From the NCBI RefSeq assembly GCF_000388065.1, contig NW_009242974.1, positions 2,469,340 to 2,498,851 of the forward strand: 29,512 bases of DNA. The letters are read 5' to 3'. Positions 10,584 to 21,800 of the stretch are shown here, in pieces; positions within the stretch are counted from its first letter, which is position 1; each line of letters starts with the position of its first letter. Source of the stretch: Fonticula alba (taxonomy: Eukaryota > Opisthokonta > Rotosphaerida > Fonticulaceae). The notes below the pieces were generated by a model that did not search any database, was not told the DNA's origin, and was given only the letters and a program-made list of their open reading frames with translations. Both the position numbers and the translations under genes were made by a program.

Positions 10584-10621
10584 CCCCCCCCCCCCCCCCT
10601 CCCCCCCCCCCCCCCCCCCCC
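10584..10621. repeat. C16-T-C21 run
   Basis: Thirty-eight bases are all C but one. The run lies upstream of the SMPD4 homologue (reading as G there) and more than 1 kb upstream of SEC1. Confidence 0.9.
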
Positions 10622-11152
10622 GTCTTTCCCTCACATGCACATGCACATGCACACGCACGCAGCCCAGACGCGACGAGAGCATGGCAGGAGGTACTCCTCG
10701 AACATCCCGAGCCCGGCGGGTCTAGTGTGTGGCTGCGTGGGGTCGTGTTTGTGTGCGCGAAGTGTGTCAAGGGTGGAAAGTGTGTCGGATGAGCATTGGA
10801 GGCACAGTAAATCGGCGTGTTGGTGTGTGGCCGTATGCGGGACAACGGCGCGTGTGCGCCGGCACGCCATCCCCCCTGCGGGCCGGTGGCGGGAAGCCAG
10901 CCTCCGCCCCTTCAGTTGGGATCTCCATGTGAGTGGCGGACGGCATTCTGCCTTTGCAGATCAGAGATATGGACCAGCCTACTTACGGGCTGCACGTGTT
11001 AGTGATGTCCCGTGGTGAAACCGGCCATTTGCCGAGCACGCTCCAGAGCCAGTGTTGCCGAGGATTCGGCTTGCGGATTTCCTTTGCCGCTCACCCGGGA
11101 GCAGTGAGTGGCCTCACCATCGGCAGTGGTTCTCCCTGCGCGTTTCGGGGGT

Positions 11153-11280
11153 GGGGGGGGGGGGGGGGGGGGGGGGAAAAACCCCGGCCCCGGCCCCGGG
11201 GGCCCGGGCCCGGGGGGGGGGGGTTTTTCCCCCCCCCCCCCCCCCCAGGGGGGAACTCCCCCAGGAAATCCCCCCCCCCC
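11153..11280. repeat. G24-A5-C/G blocks-T5-C palindrome-like low-complexity sequence
   Basis: G24 is followed by AAAAA, alternating C and G blocks, a G run, TTTTT and a long C run, then more C and G blocks to about 11335. The outer arms pair with one another. The sequence contains almost nothing but homopolymer blocks, and it is either an extreme hairpin or an assembly or base-calling artefact. Confidence 0.7.
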
Positions 11281-11682
11281 CCCGCGCCTCGGCCCCCCAC
11301 GAAGGGGGACCGATCCGCCCGCCGCGGGGGAGGGGGGGGGGAGGTTCTGACGATCGCGTTCTTTGATCAAGGCGGATCGCGGCCCCCCAGACATGTTGCC
11401 CCCGGCACCGAAGTAGACTCTACTATTGGAGGGGCACTTTTCATGGCGGAGGTCTCCATCAAAAGTTGCCCGCCCACTTGTGGTAAGCGGCTCCTTCCAT
11501 ACCACTCCTCACTTCTCCCAGCCTCCCTCCACTTCCCCTGCTCTCTCCCTCTCCCCCTCCCTCTATCGCTCTTCCTCATCTCCTCATCTTTCTGCTCGCG
11601 CCCCCTTCCTCCTCAGCTCGCCGTCGGGCCCGGCCGGGTGTGTGTGTCTGCGTGCACCCCCCTCCATATCCATAGCACGAGA

Positions 11683-12589
11683 ATGTCCAGTATTTTCTCC
11701 AACAGCGCGGGACGTTCAGAGCATGGCTTCGATCTTCGGGCCATTCTCCGGAACTGTACGTGCCATCCAACCCCTTGCCCTGACCCACCTCCGTTCCTTT
11801 TCCGCTGCCAGATGCTCCTCGCATGGTAACACGCTCCCCCCCTCACCTTGGTCCGGAATCCGATAGACATTGTTGAGAAAGTGATCTTCGGTGGTGCTCC
11901 CTCTGCCACACCCACCTGGAAGGTGTTGGTCGTTGATGATCTGACGGCCCGAATTCTCAGTCACTGCATGAAAGTCAGTGACTTGACCATTCACGGAGTG
12001 ACGGGTGCGCACTGTTTAGCTCGTCCTCTCGTCCTCTCGTCCTCTCGTTCTCTTGTTCTCTTGTTCTCTTGTTCTCTTGTTCTCTTGTTCTCTCGTTCTC
12101 TCCCCCCCCCCCGGCCTATGGCCGATATCCTGCTGACCTCGTGTGCTTCTGCCCCTCCAGTGATCGAGAAAATCCAACTCCAGCGCAAGGCCTGGCAGGA
12201 CCAGGAGGCCGTGTACTTCCTGCGACCGACCACGCAGAATGTGGAGTTCTTGCTGAAGGATTTCCCCGAGAACCGCGGTATCACCGTAAGCAAGCGCCTC
12301 TATGCAAGCGCCCGGGTGTACTTCTCCGCCGGTACGCGCTCCATGCAAAGCACCATCACGGTCTCCTCATGTCCCTTCCTTCACTTGACTTCCCCCCCGT
12401 TCTCCCGCTCACTTTCCAGCTCTCATAATCGTGTCAATGCTCACCATGTCCTACCCGCCTCCCTTCACGCATCAGAGCTTCCCCGTGAGCATCTTCGGCG
12501 TATCAGCGAGAGCAAGGGTCTTACGCCGTATATTCGCGCCCTGGCTGAGGTCCCATGCAACATGCTGTGTACGCGTGCCAACTCGGATC

Positions 12590-12657
<68 letters not shown>

Positions 12658-15463
12658 GCAAGCACATGTGTCCCACTCTCCCTTCGTCCTGGTTCCTCCC
12701 TGGCTCCTCCCCTCCAGCCCTGTCCTAACGTGCCCTAGCCTTGGAGTCGCATGCATTCATCCTGAATACCGCCAAGCCTGGATACCCGGATGCCTTCTGG
12801 CAGACGGTCGAACGGTCGCCGTACGACGCCCTGTCGGAGCTGATCAGTGACAACACCACTAAGGCTGGCAGCCCGGTGCCGGATAACCGGCGCCGGTATC
12901 AGTCCTCCTTCCTGCGTCTGTACCAGCCCGGAGCGCCAGTGATCGCCACACAGGAACTTGAACGCCAGGCCGCGCAGCTGGCTTCTGTCTTTGCCCTGAT
13001 GAAGGCCTACCCGCTGATTCGCTTCGCTCGGCCGCCGGCTTCGGCGCGTATCTTCCAGCAGAGCCCCTACAGCATGACTCAGGCGTTTGCTCAGGCGGTG
13101 CAAGCTCGGCTGGATTCGATGGAGTCCCTGAATCCTGGGACTTTTGTGCGTGAACCTCCCTGCTTTCCTGCAACCCTGACGCGTTTCGGAATTGCTCGCC
13201 TTTTTCGGTGGCCTTTTTTTTCTCTCGGCTCTTCTTGGGTTTCCCTCTGCCCGACTCCCCGCTCCGCGAACGCCCTGCACCCCTCGGCTCTGACCATCGG
13301 AATCCCCCTTCCAGGCTGTTGGTGCCCCGGTGGATCTGGTGATTGTCGACCGAACAATCGACCTGTACGCACCGCTGCTGCACGAGTTCACCTATCAGGC
13401 CATGACGCACGACCTCCTCGGGCTTGAGGATCGCATCCAAAACAAGACGCACTCCATTTCCCAGCGCAAGAACGAGTCGGGCAAGCCATCCACCGGTTCG
13501 GTCTTCTTGCTGACAGAGGATGACCCGGTGTGGAATTACCTGCGGCATCGGCACATCGCCGATTGCCTGCAAACTCTGCCGACGGAGTTCCGGCAGTTCC
13601 TCAAGGAGGATGTTGTCGCTTCGCATCGCGTCGACCGGCAAATGGGCAACGACTCGGGCTCTTTGGAGCTGGAGGACATCAACAAGCTGATGCGTCAAAT
13701 GCCGCGCTATTCGTTGCAATTGTCGAAGGTGTGTGTGTTCCGCGATGCTGCCTTTGTCTGAATGCTGCTCGCTGCATCGTGCCCCGGAGCCTAATTTCCC
13801 TCCCGCTGCCCCGGTTCCCCCCTCGTTCCCCTCGGCTCCCTCGGCCCCTGCTCGCGGTTCTCGTCATGCTCAACGGTTTGCACGACAGTTTGCCATCCAC
13901 ATTGAGCTCTTGCATCTGAACATGAAGAATTACACCGATCTGGGTCTGGAGGCCATCGCGCTACAGGAACAACAGCTAGCCCTTGGCCATGACTACCATG
14001 ATGACAAGCCGCTCACGGCGTCCGGCATGCTGGATGCCATCACCCGAATTGCCACCAACCATTCGGCATACGATGGGCAAGTCCGTCGTCGCATGCTGCT
14101 GTTGTATGCCATCTCGATCTTCAACAATGCCCTGATGGCGCAGCACAATGCCCAGAGTGTGACGGCCGCCTTCGGCAAGACCATCTCCTCGGCACTGGAG
14201 AACTCCCTGTCGACCGATGAGCTGAGGCTTATCGAGAGCCTCAAGTACATGGTCAACTTGACAAACCTGGGCCCCGGACAGGTGTGTATCCTTCTTCGCT
14301 GGCTATCTCCCCTGTGACCCCCCCCCCCTCTCTCTCTCTCTCTCCCTCTCGCCTTCTCTTTCATCCCTTGATCGATGCAAGTCCATCAGCTTCTTTCCGT
14401 CCATCTGTCTTGCCCTATGTGGCATGGGTCCATTTGCTCCGATGCTTACTCTCCTGTGGAACCCATCGCAATATGTGGATTCATGTAGACCATGCCCGGC
14501 TCCACCACCACCACCAAGAGCTCCGGCTGGGGTGGAATTGGCCGGTCGAATCAGCCCACCGCGGCCGCGGTCGACGCCTCTGGCGACCTGTCGCAGAAGC
14601 CCTATCCGCCGGTGGAAGACCAGCGTCGCGACTTCCATGGGAACTGGACACAGCCTATCTCCACCCCTCGCGATGCGGTGCATCCCTTCCGCCCGGAGGC
14701 ACAGTCGTACATTGTGTCGCAGTATGTCCCGCGCCTGAAGCGCATGTTGGCGGTATGTGGCTTTCTTACTTCCCTCGTTTTGCCTGCTTTTTATCCTGCC
14801 TCTCGGTTCTTCCGCCCTTTGCGACTCTCATCTTGGGGTTCTGCTGGCTGACCTGTCATTTTTCCCTTCCCCCCCGCGATCTCTCTCTCCCTCGCTCTCT
14901 CCCTCGCTCTCTCCCTCGCTCTCTCCCTCGCTCTCTCCCTCGCTCTCTTTATCTTCCGACACCTCTAGCGCTTGGACGATCCGCACTCGGACTCGCCCTT
15001 CGCGGTGCTCGATTCGAGCCGCTCACACGAGGCAGCCGCAGCCGTGTCGAACCGCATTGCGCGGGAGAAGGCCCTCAGCCAACCGGACAATTCAAAGTCC
15101 GGGGCCAAGTCGGGTGTGTCGCTGCGGAATTCCTCGGCCCGGACCAGCTGGTTCACTGGCGGTGGCAAGGAGGACCCAGCGGCCGGGCGCGGTACCGAGG
15201 GCGAATCTCTGGCCGCGGCCCTGCCATCGGGTGTCCCTGCAGCGGAGCGCAACAAGCCCGTGCGCACGATTGTCTTTGTCCTTGGTGGGGCCACATATTC
15301 GGAGTTGCGAGCCCTCTATGAGGCGTCGCAGACATCGATGTCGGTGTCAGCACCGGCCGCCGCTGCGGCCGGGCGCACTCGTCGTGAGTTTGTCCTTGGC
15401 ACCTGGGACTTTGTGCTTCCCTCGGGCATGCTCCAGGACCTGAGCCTTCTCCGGATGGAGTGA
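11683..15463 (+). CDS. SEC1: Sec1/Munc18-family SNARE regulator, 9 exons
   Basis: Predicted exons: 11683-11755, 11867-12004, 12161-12331, 12476-12568, 12739-13145, 13315-13728, 13889-14281, 14489-14752, 14969-15463, giving 815 residues. Domain 1 shows TWKVLVVDDLTARILS and QEAVYFLRPTTQNVEFLLKDF. Later come VDLVIVDRTIDLYAPLLHEF and TYQAMTHDLL (Munc18: [24 protein letters not shown]), DDPVWNYLRHRHIADC, and the end block VRTIVFVLGGATYSELRALYE (Munc18: IIFILGGVSLNEMRCAYE). SM proteins clasp syntaxin and the SNARE bundle to allow membrane fusion; this one is closest to the exocytic Sec1/Munc18 branch rather than Vps45 or Sly1. It is longer than the usual 590-720 residues, with a Ser/Gly/Ala-rich insertion near residues 564-730. 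The start at 11683 is chosen because only that frame joins exon 2 in phase. A GTAAGC at 12286 is not spliced: conserved coding runs through it. Confidence 0.9.
12020..12103 (+). repeat. octamer tandem repeat in SEC1 intron 2
   Basis: About ten copies of an 8-base unit occur in order: TCCTCTCG copies first, then TTCTCTTG copies, then TTCTCTCG, ending in a C run. The repeat fills most of the polypyrimidine part of intron 12005-12160. Confidence 0.85.
12593..12655 (+). repeat. C63 homopolymer in SEC1 intron 4
   Basis: Sixty-three uninterrupted C bases lie within the 170-base intron 12569-12738, before the CCTAAC branch-like motif and the CTAG acceptor. It is the longest homopolymer in the window, and its true length may differ from the assembled one. 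Confidence 0.9.
14881..14948 (+). repeat. 12-base CT-rich tandem repeat in SEC1 intron 8
   Basis: About five copies of a CTCTCTCCCTCG unit fill the 3' half of intron 14753-14968 and end just before the CTCTAG acceptor, forming its polypyrimidine tract. Confidence 0.85.
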
Positions 15464-15561
15464 AGCCACTCGCGATGATGCGCCGGGGTGGGTGCTTTAT
15501 GCGGGATTCCTCGGTTGCCAAGCACATCCACACATACAGGCATCCGTCCTTTCGACAATTT

Positions 15562-15576
15562 GGGGGGGGGGGGGGG
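15562..15576 (+). repeat. G15 run 99 bases past the SEC1 stop
   Basis: Fifteen G bases on the sense strand lie in the 3' flank of SEC1. PWP2 has a G15 run of the same length in a like position. Confidence 0.9.
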
Positions 15577-15954
15577 AGACTCTCCGTGCTTCCCTCCTTC
15601 CAAGGGGCAGTGCATTTTTGAGTCCTTCTCTTGTCACCCTGCCTGTGTCGACTGAAATAGATGGCTACATTGGTATTAGGCGAGGCGCCGCCAGCGTAAG
15701 AAAGATAGGCGCCCGGAACAAGAAGAAGCCCAGACGGGTGGAGATACAGGGCAGCAGTGCTTCCTGACTGACCCATCCCCGCGCACTGTGGACGAGTTGC
15801 CCTCGCTGTTTTTTTTTTTTCCCTTTCGCCCCCTTCTCACCTACTCCACAACCCGCCCCCCTGCAAATAGACACGCAGCATCAATATATCCTCCAAGGGA
15901 TAAAGGAATGTGTATATGGTGGGATATTCTACAAGGACACGGTGCAGTGTATGT

Positions 15955-16011
15955 TGTGTGGGTGTGCGGGCGTGTGGGTATGTGGGTGTGTGGGTGTGTG
16001 GGTGTGGGTGG
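15955..16011 (+). repeat. irregular TGTGGG repeat, telomere-like
   Basis: A run of TGTGGG, TGTG and TATGGG-like units gives an irregular TG1-3 pattern with several GGG triplets. It resembles an interstitial telomere-like or G-quadruplex-prone tract, but a drifted TG microsatellite is as likely. Confidence 0.7.
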
Positions 16012-16863
16012 CTAGGTCGGGCCGAGGATTGTCGGCGCACAGTCAACTGTGCGAGTGACGACAAAGGAGAGCGTCGCTTGCCTCCCCCCCGTCCCCCGAG
16101 GCACGAAAAAGATGCACGCGTGCATGCGCACGGAGGACCATCATTTGGAAACCCGGCTCACTTGACAGGCACTATTCTCGTTTGCAAGTGTCATGGAAGT
16201 AAACCACGATGAGGGCCAGCGGAAGGGGGGGAATAATAGGAGGAAGGTCCCGCGGCCGGACACAGGCGCAGGGAGGGGACAGGGAGCGGGGAAGGGGGTC
16301 AGTCTTGAGTCTCGGGGACGCGCTTGCGCGTGTTTCTCACCAGTGTGCCTTGGGGATGGGGGAATTACAATCGAGAACTGCCCTGCTCGACTTTGCGCTC
16401 TTTCTTTTAGCTCTCCGGCCCCCTGCCTGCCTACCTGCTGCTTGCCCTCCTCCCCATGCCTCTCTTTCAGACAAAGTGTGTCTTTCTCTTTCTCTTTCTC
16501 TCTCTCTCTCTCCCCACATTGACAGGCAAATACGACGTGTGGGTGGTGCGTGCGCGCGCGCATTCATCACGCCAGGGACACAGAGAAGGTCGTCCTGCAG
16601 CTCGCCCCCTCTGTCCCCTGGGGCTGCTCACGTCCCCCCACCCCCCCGCCCCTTGCGCGCCTCCCTGTGTCTCTGTGCATGGGGGAGGAGAGGAGAGGGC
16701 GGCATCGAAGCGCGTGTGGTACGGCGCGCCGAGAGGGAACACACATTGCACACTGACACTTCTCAATGTCCCACACTGTCCCCTGCCCCTGGGAGGGAGG
16801 GGGGAGGGGCGAGGAGGGAGACCAGAGGGGACACGCACCGGCCTGGATGAAACACGCCGGCGC

Positions 16864-18770
16864 TCAATATTGCGGCCCGGCCGTGTCCTCCAGCGGCGGC
16901 GGCTCCACCGCCAGTGGCCGGCGCTCAAGGGAGAGATCCTCATTAGAGAGCATCATGGAGGGGGGACGAGAGGGGGGCTTGCTGGCGGCACCCAACCCGG
17001 TCGCTTGGCGGGCGGTAACAACAGACGGGATAGCCGAGTCGTTCGCACCATTTGGCAGGGCCAACTTCCTGGATGGGGACTTCCCCGGGGAGCCAGCTGC
17101 CTTCCTGGAGGGGGATCTTTCAGCCCCGGTGGCGGCGGCCGCGCCGCCACTCCCGCCGCCGCCGCTGCCGCCCGCGCCGCCGCTGGTAGACATCGAGTTC
17201 TTGGCGGCCGCGCCGCCAGGTGTCCCAGTGACCTCCTCCAGCCGGGATGGCTGCTGGAGACCCGGGGATGTGGTTTTGATGGTGTTCGAAAAGTCCGATG
17301 GCGACCGGAGATAGGGGTCGTATTCCATGCCGCCGGGTGGATCTCCACCGGGGACCGCAGAGACCACCGACGGTCCCCCGGCGGATCTGGAGGCCGCGAC
17401 CTCGGTGTCCCCAGGATCGGTGCCGGTCCAGTCGTCATAGCCGGAGAGGAAGCCGGTCTCCGTGTAGAGAAGCAAATTTTTGTCGGAATTGCCTGCTGAG
17501 GGGTTGCCGCCTCGGCCGCCGAGGTCTGCGCTCCCCCCACCAGGGCTAGTTCCTCCCCCGCCGAACAGTTCGCCATCCATGTCGTCGTCGCCGCTTTTGG
17601 TGATCTCATCGACACTTCGAAGGTCACTCGGGCGTCGGCCATTCGGACCGTGTGGCCTTCCGGCGAGCGCGTCATCCTCCGGGCCAAAGAGGCTGCCAGA
17701 GGGATCCCCAAGACCGCCACTTAGGCGACCGGAGCCCCGGGCACTGGGCTCATTGATCTGGTGGTCCTTCTTCGGGGGAGGGATCCCGGCTGGGGGTGGC
17801 GACCCGGCAAACCAGCGAGCGCCTGGGTCACCCGGGCCGCCGGGCCCACCACCAATCCCCGGACTGGCTAACCCGCCGCCAGGGACACCCATATCGGGGC
17901 CGAGATCCAAATCCAGGTGGAAGGGGCCCGGCCGGTTGGCCTGAGATTCGGCCATGCCCGGGCCGGTGTCATAGACTTTGGGATTGTAATCCAACATGCT
18001 CGGCTGGCCGGTGGGATCCGACACCGAGCCGGCCGGATCATCGCCAGCAAGGAAAGCCCCTGGCTCCTGGGGGAGGAGATAGCCATCAGGGCCGCCCCTC
18101 GCCGGGGGGCTGGACAGGCCGCCCGGATGCATCTGGCCACCAGCAGGAGATTGGCGATGGGTCCGGTGCTCGGTCGCCCCCTCCTGCGAGTGGCCGCCCG
18201 TGGTCAGCATGTGGGGCTGCTGGTACAGCTGTTGCTGGTGCGGGGCCGGCTGCTGGAGCGGTTGTTGCATCAGCGCCTGATGGTGACGAAGGTGCAGATG
18301 TGGGTCTTCGCCGGTGGCGAGATCCGGGAAGTAGGACTCCCCGCCTCCGGCTGTCGACCCGCGGCGAGTCGGGTCCCCGCCGGGGGCCAGCTCCTGAGCC
18401 CCATACGGGCCGCCGGCTCCCTCATCGACGCCGGGGCCGGACTGGAAGAACTTCTCCATCCCCCGAAGCCCGGCATCCGGAGGGGCACCCCCCGCAGCAT
18501 CCAGACCGCCCTGTGAGATGTACCCGTTGCCGCCGTTTCCGTTGGCAAAGTACCCGGCGGTGCCCGGCGGCTCGAAGAAGTGCATTTGCTCGCTTGCACT
18601 CGGGCGCTGCCACGGCATCCCGGACGCTGGGGTCTCGGACGCGTGCCATCCGCCCGGCCCGGGTCCCGGAGCACCATAGTGCTTGGCCGACAAGTCGAAG
18701 CCTTGCATCAGGTGCTGTTGCTGCGAGGACTGCTGGAGCATGTGCTGTGGCTGTTGCTGTTGTTGCTGAA

Positions 18771-18810
<40 letters not shown>

Positions 18811-21800
18811 GGTGGAAGGGTACTGCGGCTGTGGGAACTGGGACTGGTACTGGCCTTGCGGCGGCTGTTGTTGCTGCTGCTGCGGATGCTGATGCTGGTG
18901 GTGTTGCTGGTGCGGGTGGTGTTGGTGCGGCGGCGGCGGCTGCTGCGGCTGCTGCGGCGGCTGCTGCTGCGGCCGTTGCTGCGGTTGGTGGAACTGGGAC
19001 TGATGCTGGCCCATGCCAGCCAGGTGAGGATGACCTAGATGGAAGCCGGAGCCCGGGTGCCCGTGCGAATGCAACATCGGCTGCTGGGAGTGTGGTGGGC
19101 CCGCGTGAGGATGTCCTCCACGCGGGCCGATGACTCCAGCATGGCGGAAGGGACCGGCTCCGGTGCCGGGTGCCACCCCGACAGGGGACGTGTCGGCCGT
19201 ATCCGGCCCCTCGGAGGATCGGTAGGTCGAGGAGGGCGGCGGAGTAAGCATGCCCCCCCGGCTGGTGTAATAGGCGGCGGCGGCCGCTGCCGCCGCCGCC
19301 GCCGCCGCAGCAGCAGCCGATGAGCCGTCTTCCGGCATGTACAGCCCCTGCTGCTTGTCGGAGCCTGGTCCAGGCATCATCATGGGTGGCCCGGAGCCAT
19401 ATTCCGGTCCCGGAGGGCCGCCGAGGCGACCGGCTCCCGGCAGGTAGCCTGCATTGGGATCGACCATGCCATAGCTGGGCCCACCACCGGCGAGGTTGTA
19501 GCCCGGCATGGGGCCCGGCCCTGCACCGCCCGGGCCGCTGGCCATCCCGTGGGGAAGGGATCCCCCTGCTGGACGGTGGCCGGCCCCGTCGCCCGGCCCA
19601 CGAGCGGCCATCCCCCCGCCAAGCCCCGAGCCATCCATCGGATTTTCGGAAGGCAGGCCCAAGTCCAAGTAGAGGCTCGTGTCGTAGGCGGCGGCGGCGG
19701 CGGCGGCGGCAGCTGCCTGCTTCGCAGCGGCCGAGCGCCCACTGCCATCCTCCCCGGCCGAGCCGGGAGAGGTGGCCGGGGAAATGACGCGCGAGGCGTT
19801 GCCCCCGCCACCGGGGCCGGTGACGCTCAGCGGCGGGCCGGATGGGTAGCCATAGTGCCCGCCCCCCAGGTGAGGAGCATGGGCCGGGGCCAATCGAGCA
19901 TCGAGCATGACCCCCTCCGGGCCGGGGAAGTAGAACCCCATGACCCCGGGACCAGCCCCGAAGAGCGCTGATGGATGGGGACCCGATGCCGGGCCTCCAC
20001 CGCCGGCGGCAATGGACTGCCTGGCGGCCTCGAGCATCATTGGGTCGGCTCCTCCTCCGGGTGGATGGCCCTCCGACCCGGCCGGCCCGGGCTCCTTCTT
20101 CACGGGCTTGCGAGCCAGCTGCGAATCCGGCTGCTGCTGCTGCTGCTGCTGCTTTGAGGCCTTCTTGGTGCCGGCGGCCAGGGACAAACCCCGCTTGAGG
20201 GGCGACGAGGAGGGCGAGCTACGGCGCTTACGATGCTTGGTGTCCCCGCCTCCCGGGGAGCCGGGCTCGGCCCCGGCGGTGGCTGAGCCGGCCCGCTCGC
20301 GGCCTCCATCCTGCCGCGGTGGCGGGTGATTGTGCACTCCCTCATAACTGGAGATGACTTGGCCATAGCCTCGGCGGATCTGCTTCTTCACAGGGCATCC
20401 TTTGGTCGTGCAGCGATAGTATGCGCGGGGGAAGGGCGCCCCGCGAACGGCCTTCTGTCCATACTTGCGCCAAATGTACCCGTCATCCATGGCGTCGATC
20501 ATGGACGCATCGCTGGCAACCACCAAGCGCGTGGTATTCACTTGGGCTGCGCCCTCGTCACCGGCACCGGAGCCGCCGGCCCCGTGAATGCCGGCCGCGC
20601 CCGGATTGCTGGCGGTCAGGAAGAGGGCAGGGGAAAAGGCAAACCCCGGCTCGGTTGGCGCCTGAGCAGTACCGCCAGCGGGCAGGGCACGAAGTTGAGG
20701 AAAGAGGGGCGTCGCATACGAGGCCAGGGAGAAAGCCCAGTCAGGGGAGAGGAGCCATGGAGGTGCAGGTGGGTCAGAAAAAAAAACCCGGCGCTGGAAG
20801 GACCAGGCACAGCGCGAGAAAGAAGGAGCAGGAGGTAGAGAGAGAGAGAGAGAGGGGGGGGGGGCGCGAGGGGAGAGCGGGGAGAAAGCCAGATAGGTGG
20901 TAATAGGGGGAAGGGATTGACGGGCGCGAAGCGGGCAGGGTGGATGCACCATTTGCCCCTCGCTGGCAACACTCTTGCGGAAGCTGGTCTGGTCGTGAGC
21001 ACTAAGCCGGGTGAGCTGCGGCGCATTGTGGTTGTGCTGCCCGCGATAGACGGAGCTCGTGAGGCGCTGGAGGAGGTGTGAGGGGCACCGGACGCGGGCG
21101 GCAGGTCAGCAAAAATGCGAAAAGCGCTGAATTGGAGGGGCGAAGGCAGCCGCCCGACCGAAGGCGAGGCACTCGCATGCGAAGGAAAAGCCTACCTGAT
21201 CCCCGAGGACCATGACCTCGATTTGCTTTTTGGCAGGGCACCCGGGACCGGTGCACCGGAAGTAGGCCTTGGGGAAGGGACTCGACCGGCGTTGCTTCTG
21301 GCCGTACTTCCGCCAACGATAACCATCCTCGTGGACGCCCTCGGCAGCGGCGGCCGTTGCCCCGGCAGCCAGGGAGATGGGCCCAGGTGACCGGCGATCA
21401 CCGAGCCCCGGAGGGGGCGTGGCACTGGAGGTTCTCCCTCCGCCGGGGCCGGCACCGGCGCCAACTTGCTGCGCCAGGGAGTGTGCTTCGGGTGGCAGGC
21501 TGTCGGTATCGCGACACAGGGACATGACGGCGGTGGTGGCGGTGACATTGGCCCCGGCCCCGGAGGCAGCGCGTTTCTCGGCGGCAGCCTCGGCCGCGGC
21601 CGACGCCTCGAGCATGGCCGGGGAGGCTGTCTGCCAGATGGGCGGCCCATTGCCGATGATGCTGAACCCGCTTGCCGGCGGCGTGCCACTGGCAGGACCC
21701 CCCGCCAGTGGCGACGAGGGGGCGGCACCGGGGTTGCTCGCGGCACCGGGCCGTGCCACGCGCGATCCCGACGTGGCAAAGCGCACGGACCGACGTGCAT

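Larger units (their letters stand above)
10338..11682. promoter_or_regulatory. divergent region between SMPD4 homologue and SEC1
   Basis: The 1345 bases between two divergent starts hold a long pyrimidine-rich block on the minus strand (about 10390-10550), a C16-T-C21 run, a CA/TG-rich patch, the odd G/C palindrome at 11153-11280, and the CT-rich leader of SEC1 (about 11500-11640). No conserved exon is seen apart from the possible alternative first exon of the SMPD4 homologue. Confidence 0.5.
15464..16863. other. convergent intergenic region SEC1 / WRKY
   Basis: The 1.4 kb lies between two facing stop codons. It holds a G15 run, a T12 run near 15809, a TG/GGG-rich repeat at 15955-16011, CT-rich runs near 16480-16512 and CA/GT patches. 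The open frames are of low complexity and match nothing I recognise. No AATAAA is seen. Confidence 0.55.

Noticed and set aside
11723-11755. ATG at 11723 as the SEC1 start
   Set aside because: From it the exon ends in phase 0 and cannot join exon 2, which needs phase 1. The ATG at 11683 can.
12410-12475. Strong TTTCCAG acceptor at about 12419 in SEC1 intron 3
   Set aside because: It leads to a frame that loses family similarity or meets a stop. The acceptor at 12475 gives an in-phase join matching Munc18 in length and sequence.
18700-19010. Gln-codon block as a non-coding CAG/CTG microsatellite
   Set aside because: It is interrupted by His, Pro and other codons and stays in the long WRKY frame, so it is treated as coding low complexity.
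17796-19133. 445-residue plus-strand frame opposite the WRKY gene
   Set aside because: Its Ala/Leu/Arg runs are the complement of the polyQ and Gly/Pro tracts of the WRKY protein.
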